Shown here piece after piece: positions 38,401 to 50,116 of a stretch of DNA of 64,000 nt. The notes below the pieces were generated by a model. It was not told where the DNA came from, made no database searches, and saw nothing but the letters and a program-made list of their open reading frames with translations. This DNA is from Agelas oroides (taxonomy: Eukaryota; Porifera; Demospongiae; Agelasida; Agelasidae): contig OX422197.1 in assembly GCA_949130485.1 (NCBI GenBank), positions 3,974,205 to 4,038,204 on the forward strand, given 5' to 3'. The position numbers and the translations under genes are program-made. How positions within the stretch are numbered: position 1 is the stretch's first letter; each line of letters opens with the position of its first letter.

Positions 38401-41400
38401 TGTATGTGCGGGAAAGACTAGCTAAAGCCGTTTTCACCGCCGATGAGGTGCTGTGCAGCTCTTGCAAGCCTGTTTAAGTGCGGGAAAGACCGGATAAAGC
38501 CGTTTTAACTGCCGATTTAGCGCTGTGATGCACGTGCAACCCTGTTTATGTTCGGGAAAGACCTGATAAAGCCTTTTTTAACCGCCAATGAGGTGCTGTG
38601 AAGCACGTGCAATCCTGTTTAAGTGCCAGGAAAGATTGAGAAAGCAGTTTTCACCAATGTGAAAGTCCTCTGAAACTCGTGTAAACCTGTGTATATCCAG
38701 GAATGACCTGACAAAGACATTTTAACTGCCGAGAATGTGCTGTGAAGCCCGCGGAGGCTGGTTTAAGTGTCATGTAAGATCAAAAAAGCAGTTTTAACTA
38801 CTGAGGAGACCCTGTGATACTTGTGCAATCCTGTGTATGTGCAGGAAAGACCTGACAAAGCCGTTTTGACCACCGTGAAGGTTCTGTGAAGCTGCTGCAA
38901 GTCTGTTTATGTGCGGGAAATACCTGATAACGCCGTTTTAACCGCCGAGGAGGTGCTGTGAAACACGTACAATCCTGTTTAAGTGTCAGGAAGGTGCGGT
39001 AAAGCAGTTTTCACCACTGTGGAGGCCTTGTGAAGCTCGTGCAAGCCTGTGTATGCGTTGGAAAGACTTGCTAAAGCCGTTTTCACCGCCGATGAGGTGC
39101 TGTGATGTACGTGCAAGTGCCAGGAAAGATCGAGAAAGCACCTTTCACCACTGTGGAGGCCTTGTGAAGCTCGTGCAAGCCTGTGTATGTGCGGGAAAGA
39201 CTTGCTAAAGCCATTTTCACCGCCGATGAGGTGCTGTGAAGCTGCTGCAAGCCTTTTTATGTGCGGGAAAGACCTGATAAAGCCATTTTAACCGCCGATG
39301 GGGTGCAGTGAAGCACGTGCAATCCTGTTTAAGTGCCAGGAAAGATCGAGAAAGCAGTTTTCACAACTGTGGAAGCCTTGTGAAGCTCGTGCAAGCCTGT
39401 GTATGTGCGGGAAAGACTTGCCAAAGCCGTTTTCACCAACGAGTGAGTGCTGTGTAGCTCTTACAAGCCTGTTCATGTGCGGGAGAGACCTGATAAAGCC
39501 GTTTTAACCGCAGGTGTGGTGCTCTGATGCACGTTGATCCCTGTTTATGTGCGGGAAAGACCTAATAAGGCCATTTTAACCGCCGATGAGGTGCTGTGGT
39601 GCACGTTTAACCCTGTTTCTGTGCGGGAAAGACCTGATATAACCGTTTTAAAAGCCGATGAGGAGCTGTGAAGGACGTGCAATCCTGTTTAAGTGCCGGG
39701 AAAGATACACAGTTTTCACCACTGTGAAGGTCCTGAGGAACTCGTGTAATCCTGTGTATATGCTGGAATCACCTGACAAAGTCATTTTAACTGCCGAGAG
39801 TGTGCTGTGAAACGGGTGGAGGCTGGTTTAAGTGTCAGGAAAGATCTAAAAAGCAGTTTTAACTACAGAGGAGGCCCTGTGATGCTTGTGCAAGCCTATG
39901 TATGTGCGGGAAAGTCTTGCTAAAGCCGTTTTAAACGCCGATGAGTTGCTGTGATGCACGTGCAAGTGCCAGGAAAGATCGAGAAAGCAGTTTTCACCAC
40001 TGTGGAGACCTTGTCAAGCTCGTGCAAACTTGTGTATGTGCGGGGAAGACCTGATAAGGCCGTTTTCACCGCCGAGGAGGTGCTGTGAAACACGTGTAAT
40101 CATGTTTAAGTGCTAGGAAGGAGCGGTAAAGCAGTTTTCACCACTGTGGAGGCCTTCTGAAGCTCGTGCAAGCCTATGTATGCGTTGGAAACACTTGCTA
40201 AAGCCATTTTCACCGCCGATGAAGTGCTGTGATGTACGTGCAAGTGCCAAGAAAGATCGAGAAAGCACCTTTCACCACTGTTGAGGCCTTGTGAAGCTCG
40301 TGCAAGCCTGTGTATGTGCGGGAAAGACTTGCTAAAGCCGTTTTCACCGCCGAGGAGGTGCTGTGAAGCTCTTCCAAGCCTGTTTATGTGCGGAAAAGAC
40401 CTGATAAAGCCGTTTTAACCGCCAATGAAGTGCTGTGAAGCACGTGCAATCCTGTTTAAGTGCCCGGAAGGATTGAGAAAGCAGTTTTCAATACTGTGAA
40501 GGTTCTGTGGAACTCATGTAATCCTGTGGATGTGGTGGAATTACCTGACAAAGTCGTTTAAACTGCCGAGAATGTGCTGTGAAGCCCGTGGAGGGTGGTT
40601 TAAGTGTCAGGAAAGATCTAAAAAGCAGTTTTAACAAGTGGGAAAGCCCTGTGATGCTTGTGCAAGCCTGTGTATGTGCGTGAAAGACCTGACAAAGTCA
40701 TTTTGACCGCCGTGAAGGTGCTGTGAAGCTGCTTCAAGCCTGTTTATGTTCGGGAAAGACCTGATAAAGCCGTTTTAACCGTCGATGAAGTGCTGTGAAG
40801 CACGTGCAATCGTGTTTAAGTGCCAGGAAAGATCGAGAAAGCAGTTTTCACCACTGTGGAAGCCTTGTGAAACTCGTGCAAGCCTTTTTATGTACGGGAA
40901 AGACCTGATAAAGCCGTTTTAACCGCCGATAAGGTGCTGTGATGCACGTTCAACACTGTTTATGTGCGGGAAAGGCCTGATAAAGCCGTTTTAAACGCCG
41001 ATGAAGAGCTGTGAAGGACGTTCAATCCTGTTAAATGCCGGGAAAGATAGAGAAAGCAGTTTTCACCACTGTGAAGGTCCTGAGGAACTCGTGTAATCCT
41101 GTGTATATGCTGGAATCACCTGACAAAGTCATTTTAACTGCCGAGAATGTGGTGTGAAGCCCGTGGAGGCTTGTTTAAGTGTCAGGAACGGTCTAAAAAC
41201 CAGTTTTAACTACTGAGGAGTCCCTGTGATGCTTGTGCAAGCCTGTGTAAGTGCGGGAAAGACATGACAAAGCCGTTTTGACCGCCATGAAGGTGCTGTG
41301 ATGCTGCTGTAAGCCTGTTTATGTGCGGGAAATACCTGATAAGGCCGTTTTAACCGCCGAGGAGGTGCTGTGAAGCACGTGCAATCTTGTTTAAGAGCCA

Positions 41401-41822
41401 GGAAAGATCAAGAAAGCAGTTTTCACCACTGTGGAAGCCTTAATTGTGAAGCTCTTGCAAGCCTGTCTATGTGCGGGAAAGACTTGCTAAAGCCGTTTTC
41501 ACAGCCGAGGAGGTGCTGTGGAGCTCTTGCAAGCCTGTTTATGTGCGGGAAAGACCTGATAAAGCCGTTTTAACCGCGGATGAGGTGATGTGAAGCACGT
41601 GCAATTCTGTTTATGTGTGGGAATGACCTGATAAAGCCGTTTTAAATGCCGATGAAATTCTCTGAATCACGTGGAATCCTGTTTAAGTGCCAGGAAAGAT
41701 TGAGAAAGCAGTTTTCTCCACTGTGAAGGTCCTGTGAAACTCGTGTAATCCTGTGTATATGCAGGAATGACCTGATAAAGTCATTTTAACTGCCCTGAGT
41801 GTGCTGTGAAGCCCGTGGAAGG
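35395..41822 (+). repeat. 72-bp satellite array, third part
   Basis: Same family and orientation. This part is rich in the CGTTTCAACCACAGTAGAAG and TGTGTGGAAAGACC variants also seen at 4-5.5 kb. Two blocks with the GTGAAACCTGTGTAATCCAG variant lie 647 bp apart (36,453 and 37,100), and a third lies at 35,413. Confidence 0.95.
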
Positions 41823-41918
41823 CGAATTTTTTTTTTTGACGAGGTTTGGCAACTTAGTCGCAAAACGACGGAAAATTAATGGTAGGGTTGTACCCATTCT
41901 CGTAGCTGTACGTCTATC
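41823..41918 (-). mobile_element. Short insertion with T11 run, possible retroposon fragment
   Basis: About 95 bp of non-satellite DNA replaces most of one monomer. A run of 11 T lies near its left end (41,827-41,837), so on the minus strand the segment ends in an A-run. That is compatible with a truncated, A-tailed retroposon. No clear target-site duplication or internal polymerase III box is visible, so the class is uncertain. Confidence 0.4.
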
Positions 41919-43029
41919 TGTGATGCTTGTGCAAGCCTGTGTATGTGCGGGAAAGACCTGACAAAGCCGTTTTGACCGCCGTGAAGGTGCTGTAAAGCTG
42001 CCGCAAGCCTGTTTATGTGCGGGAATGACCAGATAAAGCCGTTTTCACCGCCGATGAGGTGCTATGAAGCACGTGCAATCCTGTTCAAGTGCCAGGAAAG
42101 ATTGAGAAAGCAGTTTTCACCACTGTGGAAGCCTTGCGAAGCTCGTGCAAGCCTGTGTATGTGCGGGAAAGACTTGCTAAAGCCGTTTTCACCATCGAGG
42201 AGGTGCTCTGATGCACGTTGAACCCTGTTTATGTGCTGGAAAGACCTGATAAACCCGTTTCAACCGCCGATGAGGTGGTGTGATGCACGCTCAACCCTGT
42301 TTAAGTGCCGGGAAAGATTGAGAAAGCAGGTTTCACCACTGTGAACGTCCTGTGGAACTCGTGTAATCCTGTGTATATGCTGGAATGACCTGACAAAGTC
42401 ATTTTAACTGCTTAGAATGTGCTGTGAAGCCCGTGGAGGCTGGTTTAAGTGTCAGGAAAGATCTGAAAGCAGTTTTAACTGCTGAGAAGGCCCTGTGATG
42501 CTTGTGCAAGCCTGTGTAAGTGCGGGAAAGACATGACAAAGCCGTTTTGACCGCCGTGAAGGTGCTGTGATGCTGCTGCAAGCCTGTTTATGTGCGGGAA
42601 ATACCTGATAAGGCCGTTTTAACCGCCGAGGAGGTGCTGTGAAGCACGTTCAATCTTGTCTAAGAGCCAGGAAAGATCAAGAAAGCAGTTTTCACCATTG
42701 TGGAGGCCTTGTGAAGCTCGTGCAAGTCTGTCTATGTGTGGGAAAGACTTGCTAAAGCCGTTTTCACAGCCGAGGAGGTGCTGTGGAGCTCTTGCAAGCC
42801 TGTTTATGTGCGGGAAAGACCTGATAAGGCCGTTTTAACCGCCGATGAGGTGCTGTGAAGCACGTGCAATTCTGTTTATGTGTGGGAATGACCTGATAAA
42901 GCCGTTTTAAATGCCGATGAAATTCTCTGAAGCACGTGGAATCCTGTTTAAATGCCAGGAAAGATTGAGAAAGCAGTTTTCTCCACTGTGAAGGTCCTGT
43001 GAAACTCGTGTAATCCTGTGTATATGCAG

Positions 43030-46000
43030 GAATGACCGGATAAAGTCATTTTAACTGCCGAGAATGTGCTATTAAACCCGTGGAGGCTGGTTGAAGTGTC
43101 AGGAAAGATCTAAAAAGCAGTTTTAACTACTGAGGAAGCCCTGTGATGCTTGTGCAAGCCTGTGTATGTGCGGGAAAGACCTGACAAAGCCGTTTTGACC
43201 GCCGTGAAGGTGCTGTGAAGCACGTGGAAGCTTGTCGAAGTGTCAGGAAAGATCTAAAATGCAGTTTTAACCACTGAGGAGCCCCTGTGCATGTGCAGGA
43301 ATAACCTGACAAAGCCGTTTCAGCCCCAGTAGAGGTCCTGTGAAGCTCCTGCAACCCTCCTTAAGTGTCAGGAAAGACCTAGAAACACTTTTCATCACTG
43401 AGTAAGTCCTGTGAAGCTCGTGCAAGCCTGTGTATGTGCTGGAAAGACTTGCTAAAGCCGTTTTCACAGCTGATGAGGTGCTGTGAAGCTGCTGCAAGCC
43501 TGTTTATGTGCGGGAAAGACCTGATACGGCCGTTTTAACCGCCGGGGAGGAGCTATGAAGCACATGTAATCATCTTTAATTGCCAGGAAAGATAGAGAAA
43601 GCAGTTTTCACCACTGTTGGGGCCTCCTGACGCTCTTGCAGACCTGTGTATGTGCGGGAAAGACTTGCTAATGCCGTTTTCATCGCCGAGGAGGTGCTGT
43701 GAAGCTCTTGCAAGCCTGTTTATGTACGGGAAAGACCTGATAAAGCCATTTTAACCGACGATGAGGTGCTGTGATGCACGTTGAACCCTGTTTATGTGCG
43801 GGAAAGACCTGATAAAGCCGTTTTAACCGACGATGAGGTGCTATGAAGCACGTGCAATCCTGTTTAAGTGCCGGGAAAGATTGAGAAAGCAGTTTTCACC
43901 ACTGTGAAGGTCCTGTGGAACTCGTGTAATCCTGTATATGCTGGAATGACCTGACAAAGTCATTTTAACTGCTGAGAATGTGCTGTGAAGCCCGTTGAGG
44001 CTGGTTTAAGTGTCAGGGAAGATCTGAAAGCAGTTTTAACTACTTAGAAGGCCCTGTGATGCTTGTGCAAGCCTGTGTATGTGCGGAAAAGACCTGACAA
44101 AGCCGTTTTGACCGCCGCGAAGGTGCTGTGATGCTGCTGCAAGCCTGTTTATGTGCGGGAAATACCTGATAAGGCCGTTTTAACCGCCGAGGAGGTGCTG
44201 TGAAGCACGTGCAATCTTCTTTAAGAGCCAGGAAAGATCAAGAAAGCAGTTTTCACCACTGTGGAGGCCTTGTGAAGCTCGTGCAAGCCTGTGTATGTGC
44301 GGGAAAGACTTGCTAAAGCCGTTTTCATCGCCGAGGAGGTGCTGTGAAGCTCTTGCAAGCCTGTTTATGTACGGGAAAGACCTGATAAAGCCGTTTTAAC
44401 CGACGATGAGGTGCTGTGATGCACGTTGAACCCTGTTTATGTGCGGGAAAGACCTGATAAAGCCGTTTTAACCGACGATGAGGTGCTATGAAGCACGTGC
44501 AATCCTGTTTAAGTGCCGGGAAAGATTGAGAAAGCAGTTTTCACCACTGTGAAGTTCCTGTGGAACTCGTGTAATCCTGTGTATATGCTGGAATGACCTG
44601 ACAAAGTCATTTTAACTGCTGAGAATGTGCTGTGAAGCCCGTTGAGGCTGGTTTAAGTGTCAGGGAAGATCTGAAAGCAGTTTTAACTACTGAGAAGGCC
44701 CTGTGATGCTTGTGCAAGCCTGTGTATGTGCGGAAAAGACCTGACAAAGCCGTTTTGACCGCCGCGAAGGTGCTGTGATGCTGCTGCAAGCCTGTTTATG
44801 TGCGGGAAATACCTGATAAGGCCGTTTTAACCGCCGAGGAGGTGCTGTGAAGCACGTGCAATCTTCTTTAAGAGCCAGGAAAGATCAAGAAAGCAGTTTT
44901 CACCACTGTGGAGGCCTTGTGAAGCTCGTGCAAGCCTGTGTATGTGCGGGAAAGACTTGCTAAAGCCATTTTCATCGCCGAGGAGGTGCTGTGAAGCTCT
45001 TGCAAGCCTGTTTATGTACGGGAAAGACCTGATAAAGCCGTTTTAACCGACGATGAGGTGCTGTGATGCACGTTGAACCCTGTTTATGTGCGGGAAAGAC
45101 CTGATAAAGCCGTTTTAACCGACGATGAGGTGCTATGAAGCACGTGCAATCCTGTTTAAGTGCCGGGAAAGATTGAGAAAGCAGTTTTCACCACTGTGAA
45201 GGTCCTGTGGAACTCGTGTAATCCTGTGTATATGCTGGAATGACCTGACAAAGTCATTTTAACTGCTGAGAATGTGCTGTGAAGCACGTTGAGGCTGGTT
45301 TAAGTGTCAGGGAAGATCTGAAAGCAGTTTTAACTACTGAGAAGGCCCTGTGATGCTTGTGCAAGCCTGTGTATGTGCGGAAAAGACCTGACAAAGCCGT
45401 TTTGACCGCCGCGAAGGTGCTGTGATGCTGCTGCAAGCCTGTTTATGTGCGGGAAATATCTGATAAGGCCGTTTTAACCGCCGAGGAGGTGCTGTGAAGC
45501 ACCTGCAATCTTCTTTAAGAGCCAGGAAAGATCAAGAAAGCAGTTTTCACCACTGTGGAGGCCTTGTGAAGCTCGTGCAAGCCTGTGTATGTGCGGGAAA
45601 GACTTGCTAAAGCCGTTTTCACTGCCGAGGAGGTGCTGTGAAGCTCTTGCAAGCCTGTTTATGTACGGGAAAGACCTGATAAAGCCGTTTTAACCGCCGG
45701 TGAGGTGCTGTGATGCACGTTGAACCCTGTTTATGTGCGGGAAAGACCTGATAAAGCCATTTTAACCGCCGTTGCAGGGAAAGATTGAGAAAGCAGTTTT
45801 CACCACTGTGAAGGTCTTGTGGATCTCGTGTAATCCTGTGTATATGCAGGAATGACCTGATAAAGTCATTTTAACTGTCGGCCAGAATGTGCTATTAAAC
45901 CCGTGCAGGCTGGTTGAAGTGTCAGGAAAGATCTAAAAAGCAGTTTTAACTACTGAGGAAGCCCTGTGATGCTTGTGCAAGCCTGTGTATGTGCGGGAAA

Positions 46001-46610
46001 GACCTGACAAAACCGTTTTGACCGCCGTGAAGGTGGTTTGAAGCACGTGGAGGCTTGTCGAAGTGTCAGGGAATATCTAAAATGCAGTTTTAACCACTGA
46101 GGAGCCCCTGTGTATGTGCAGGAATGACCTGACAAAGCCGTTTCAACCACAGTAGAGGTCCTGTGAAGCTCCTGCAACCCTCCTTAAATGTCAGGAAAGA
46201 TCTAGAAATACTTTTCACCACTGTGTAATTCCTGTGAAGCTCGTGCAAGCCTGTGTATGTGCTGGAAAGACTTGCTAAAGCCATTTTCACCGCAGATGAT
46301 GTGCTGTGAAGCTGTTGCAAGCCTGTTTATGTGCGGGAAAGACCTGATACGGACGTTTTAACCGCCGGGGAGGTGCTATCAAGCACATGTAATCATGTTT
46401 AATTGCCAGGAAAGATCGAGAAAGCAGTTTTCACCATTGTGGAGGTCTCCTGACGCTCTTGCAGACCTGTGTATGTGCGGGAAAGACTTGCTAAAGCGGT
46501 TTTCATCGCCGAGGAAGTGCTGTGAAGCTCTTGCAAGCCTGTTTATGTACGGGAAAGAGATAAAGCCGTTTTAACCGACGATGAGGTGCTGTGATGCACG
46601 TGCAACCCTG
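43030..46610 (+). repeat. ~2,823-bp higher-order repeat pair flanking a local expansion
   Basis: Segments 43,030-43,790 and about 45,860-46,610 align at an offset of 2,823 bp. They share the CTATTAAACCCGTG monomer, the AGGCTTGTCGAAGTGTC type and the TCCTGACGCTCTTGCAGACC monomer. The 647-bp repeats lie between them. Confidence 0.75.
43686..45770 (+). repeat. 647-bp higher-order repeat, about 3.2 copies
   Basis: The CCGAGGAGGTGCTG marker falls at 43,686, 44,331, 44,978 and 45,625, giving spacings of 645, 647 and 647. AATCTTCTTTAAGAGCC occurs at 44,213, 44,860 and 45,507, again 647 bp apart. The 645 spacing is explained by loss of GT in the TATATGCTGG monomer near 43,933. The unit is nine monomers with one net base missing. 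Copies differ by only a few substitutions. Confidence 0.92.
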
Positions 46611-47952
46611 TTTAAGTGCCGGGAAAGATTGAGAAAGCAGGTTTCACCACTGTGAACGTCCTGTGGAACTCGTGTAATCCTGTTTATATGCTGGAATGAC
46701 CTGACAAAGTCATTTTAACTGCTTAGAATGTGCTGTGAAGCCCGTGGAGGCTGGTTTAAGTGTCAGGAAAGATCTGAAAGCAGCTTTAACTGCTGAGAAG
46801 GCCCTGTGATGCTTGTGCAAGCCGGTTTATGTGCGGAAAATACCTGTTAAGGCCGTTTTAACCGCGGAGGAGGTGCTGTGAAGCACGTGCAATCTTGTTT
46901 ATGAGCCAGGAAAGATCAAGAAAGCAGTTTTCACCACTGTGGAGGCCTTGGGAAGCTCGTGCAAGCCTGTGCATGTGCGGGAAAGACTTGCTAAAGCCAT
47001 TTTCACCGCCGAGGAGGTGCTATGGAGCTCTTGCAAGCCTGTTTATGTACGGGAAAGACCTGATAAAGCCGTTTTAACCGCCGGTGAGGTGCTGTGATGC
47101 ACGTTGAACCCTGTTTATGTGCGGGAAAGACCTGATAAAGCCATTTTAACCACCGATGAGGTGCTGTGATGCACGTGCAATCCTGTTTATTTGCCTGGAA
47201 AGATTGAGAAAGCAGTTTTCACCACTGTGAAGGTCCTGTAGAACTCGTGTAATCCTGTGTATATGCTGGAATGACCTGACAAAGTCATTTTAACTGCCGA
47301 GAATGTGCTGTGAAGCCCGTGGAGGCTGGTTTAAGTGTCAGGAAAGATCTAAAAAGCAGTTTTAACTGCTGAGAAGGCCCTGTGATGCCTGTGCAAGCCT
47401 GTGTATGTGTGGGAAACACCTGACAAAGCGGTTTTGACCGCCGTGAAAGAGCTGTGAAGCTGCTGCAAGCCTGTTTATGTGCTGGAAAGACCTGATAAGG
47501 CCGTTTTATCCGCCGAGGAGGTGCTGTGAAGCACGTGCAATGTTGTTTAAGTGCCAGTTTTCACCACTGTGGAGGCCTTGTGACGCTAGTGCAAGCCTGT
47601 GTATGTGCGGGAAAGACTTGCTAAAGCCGTTTTCACCGCAGAGGAGGTGCTGTGGAGCTCTTGCAAGCCTGTGTATGTCCGGGAAAGACCTGATAAAGCC
47701 GTTTTAACCGCCGATGTGGTGCTGTGATACACGTTCAACCCTGTTTATGTGCGGGAAAGACGGGATAAAGCCGTTTTAACCGCCGATGAGGAGCTGTGAA
47801 GGATGTGATGCATGTGCAAGTGCCAGGAAAGATCGAGAAAGCACCTTTCACCACTGTGGAGGCCTTGTGAAGCTCATGCCAGCCTGTTTAAGTGCCGGGA
47901 AAGATTGAGAAAGCAGTTTTAACCACTGTGAAGGTCCTGTGGACCTCGTGTA

Positions 47953-48498
47953 GGGTAGATGCAGGTATTATGAGTCAGAGGGTATTATGGGTTCACATGT
48001 AACTTTTACTCCAAAAATTTCCAAACTCGACGTCCATTTAGAGTACATACGGGTGCCATTATATAGCAACTTTCCCATCAAAATGTGTTTACTCTGTAGT
48101 ATTTTTCAAGGTTTGATGATTTTAGGGATCCCAAACTATGAACCCTGAACAGTGTATGTTAACATTAATACCATGTTAGAATGGATGGTGCTCTAGTGAA
48201 GAAAAATTACTGGTAGCACAAACAGAGGTTATTAAATGCTAGGATACAGTTTGAACTCCAACTGAAAATGTTTCAATTAACAAACAACGTAACAGGTGAC
48301 TCATAATACCAGCACTCGACTCATAATACATGCAAGAGTGATTTTCATAGGTTCTTACTTTTAGAACCACAGCCTAGGAGGAAAAATACGAATTTTATTT
48401 TACAAGTGGTACATTCTCAGGAGAAATGTTTCAAACCTTTAGATGGAACTGCAAAAATACATTACACTAATTCTGTCTCATAATACCAGCATCTACCC
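47953..48498. mobile_element. 546-bp TIR element in a TA target (MITE-like)
   Basis: It starts GGGTAGATGCAGGTATTATG and ends CATAATACCAGCATCTACCC, an inverted repeat of more than 20 bp with few mismatches. TA flanks both ends (47,951-47,952 and 48,499-48,500). Removing the element and one TA restores CTCGTG-TA-ATCCTGTG, exactly the sequence of sister monomers. The interior is AT-rich, includes further copies of the CATAATACCAGCA end motif near 48,300, and has no open frame of note. The TA target and GGG termini do not let me name a superfamily with confidence. Confidence 0.92.
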
Positions 48499-50116
48499 TA
48501 ATCCTGTGTATATGCTGGAATGATCTGACAAAGTCATTTTAACTGCCGAGAATGTGCTGTGAAGCACGTGGAATCTGGTTTAAGTGTCAGGAAAGATCTG
48601 TGATGCTTGAGCAAGGCTGTGTATGTGCGGGAAAGACTTACTAAAGCCGTTTTTACCGCCGAGGAGGTGCTGTGAAGCTCTTGCAAGCGTGTTTAGTGCG
48701 GGAAAGACCTGATACAGTCGTTTTAACCGCCGATGAGGTGCTGTGATGCACGTTCAACCCTGTTTATGTGCGGGAAAGACCAAATAAAGCCGTTTTAACC
48801 GCTAAGAAAGTGCTGTGACGCACGTCTAACACTGTTGATGTGCGGCAAAGACCTGATAAAGCCGTTTCAACCACAGTAGAAGTCCTGTGAAGCTCCTGCA
48901 ACTCTGTTTAAGTGTGAGGAAAGATCTAGAAGGCGGTTTTTACTACTGTGGAGGCCCTGTGAAGCTCGTTTAAGCCTGTGTGTGTGCTGGAATGACCCCG
49001 CAAAGACGTTTCAACCGCCGAGGAAGTGCTGTGAAGCTTTTGCAAGCCTGTTTATGTGCGGGAAAGACCTGATAAAGCCGTTTTAACCGCCGATGAGGTG
49101 CTGTGATGCACTGCAATCCTGTTTAAGTGCCAGGAAAGATTGGGAAAGCAGTTTTCACCACATTGAAAGTCCTGTGAAACTCGTGTAATCCTGTATATAT
49201 CCAGGAATGACCTGACAAAGTCATTTTATCTGCTGAGAATGTGCTGTGAAGCCGGCGGAAGCTGGTTTAAGTGTCAGGAAAGATCAAAAAAGCAGTTTTA
49301 ACTACTGAGGAGTCCCTGTGATTCTTGTGCAAGCCTGTGTATGTGCGGGAAAGACCTGAAAATCCCATTTTGACCGCCGTGAAGGCGCTGTGAAGCTGCT
49401 GCAAGCATGTTTAAGTGCCTGGAAAGAGCGGGAAAGCAGTTTTCACCACTGTGGAGGCCTTGTGAAGCTGGTGCAAGCCTGTGTATGCGAGGGAAAGACT
49501 TGCTAAAGTGTTTTCAACGCCGATGAGGTGCTATGAAGCTGCTACAAGCCTGTTTATATGCGGGAAAGACCTGATAAAGCCGTTTTAACAGCCGATGAAG
49601 TGCTGTAATGCACGTGCAATCCTGTTTAAGTGCCGGGAAGGATTGAGAAAGCAGTTTTCACTGCTGTGAAAGTCCTGTGGAACTCGTGTAATCCTGTGTA
49701 TGTGATGGAATGACCTGAGAAAGTCATTTTAACTGCCGAGAATGTGGTGTGAAGCCCGTGGAGGCTGGTTTAAGTGTAAGCAAAGCTCTAAAAAGCAGTT
49801 TTAACTACTGAGGAGGCCCTGTGGTGCTTGTGCAAGCATGTGTACTTGCGGGAAAGACCTGACAAAGCCGTTTTGACCGCCGTGAAGGTGCTGTAAAGCC
49901 CGTGGAGGTGGCAGGAAAGATCTGAAATGCAGTTTTTAACACTTAGGAATCCCTGTGTATGTGCAGGAATGACCCACAATAATGAAGTTCGTGCAACCCT
50001 CTTTAGGAAAGATCTAGAAGCATTTTGCACCACTGTGTGAAGCTCGTGCAAGCCTGTGTATGTGAATGAAAGACCATTTTTTCACCGCCGATGAGGTGCT
50101 GTGATGCACGTGTAAG
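48499..50116 (+). repeat. 72-bp satellite array, fifth part and right edge of main block
   Basis: The satellite resumes in phase after the TA-flanked element. Monomers become more irregular toward the right, with shortened copies at about 49,940-50,090. The block ends abruptly at the TAGCCTCG end of the next element. Confidence 0.93.

Larger units (their letters stand above)
41919..47952 (+). repeat. 72-bp satellite array, fourth part
   Basis: Same satellite and orientation. It contains the 647-bp higher-order repeat and flanking copies of a 2.8-kb arrangement. Blocks near 41.60 and 42.87 kb are copies at an offset of 1,265 bp, sharing the GATGAAATTCTCTGAA variant. Confidence 0.95.

Noticed and set aside
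1-50116. CRISPR-like array of regular repeats
   Set aside because: Copies are directly head to tail with no unique spacers, vary in sequence, run for tens of kilobases and have no cas genes.
1-50116. A giant gene for a protein with 24-residue repeats
   Set aside because: Both strands give periodic frames, stop codons interrupt all of them within about 130 codons, and single-base indels between monomers shift the frame.
1-50116. CENP-B box in the monomer
   Set aside because: CGGGA is present in the GTGCGGGAAAG part, but the required TTCG and A at the correct spacing upstream are absent.
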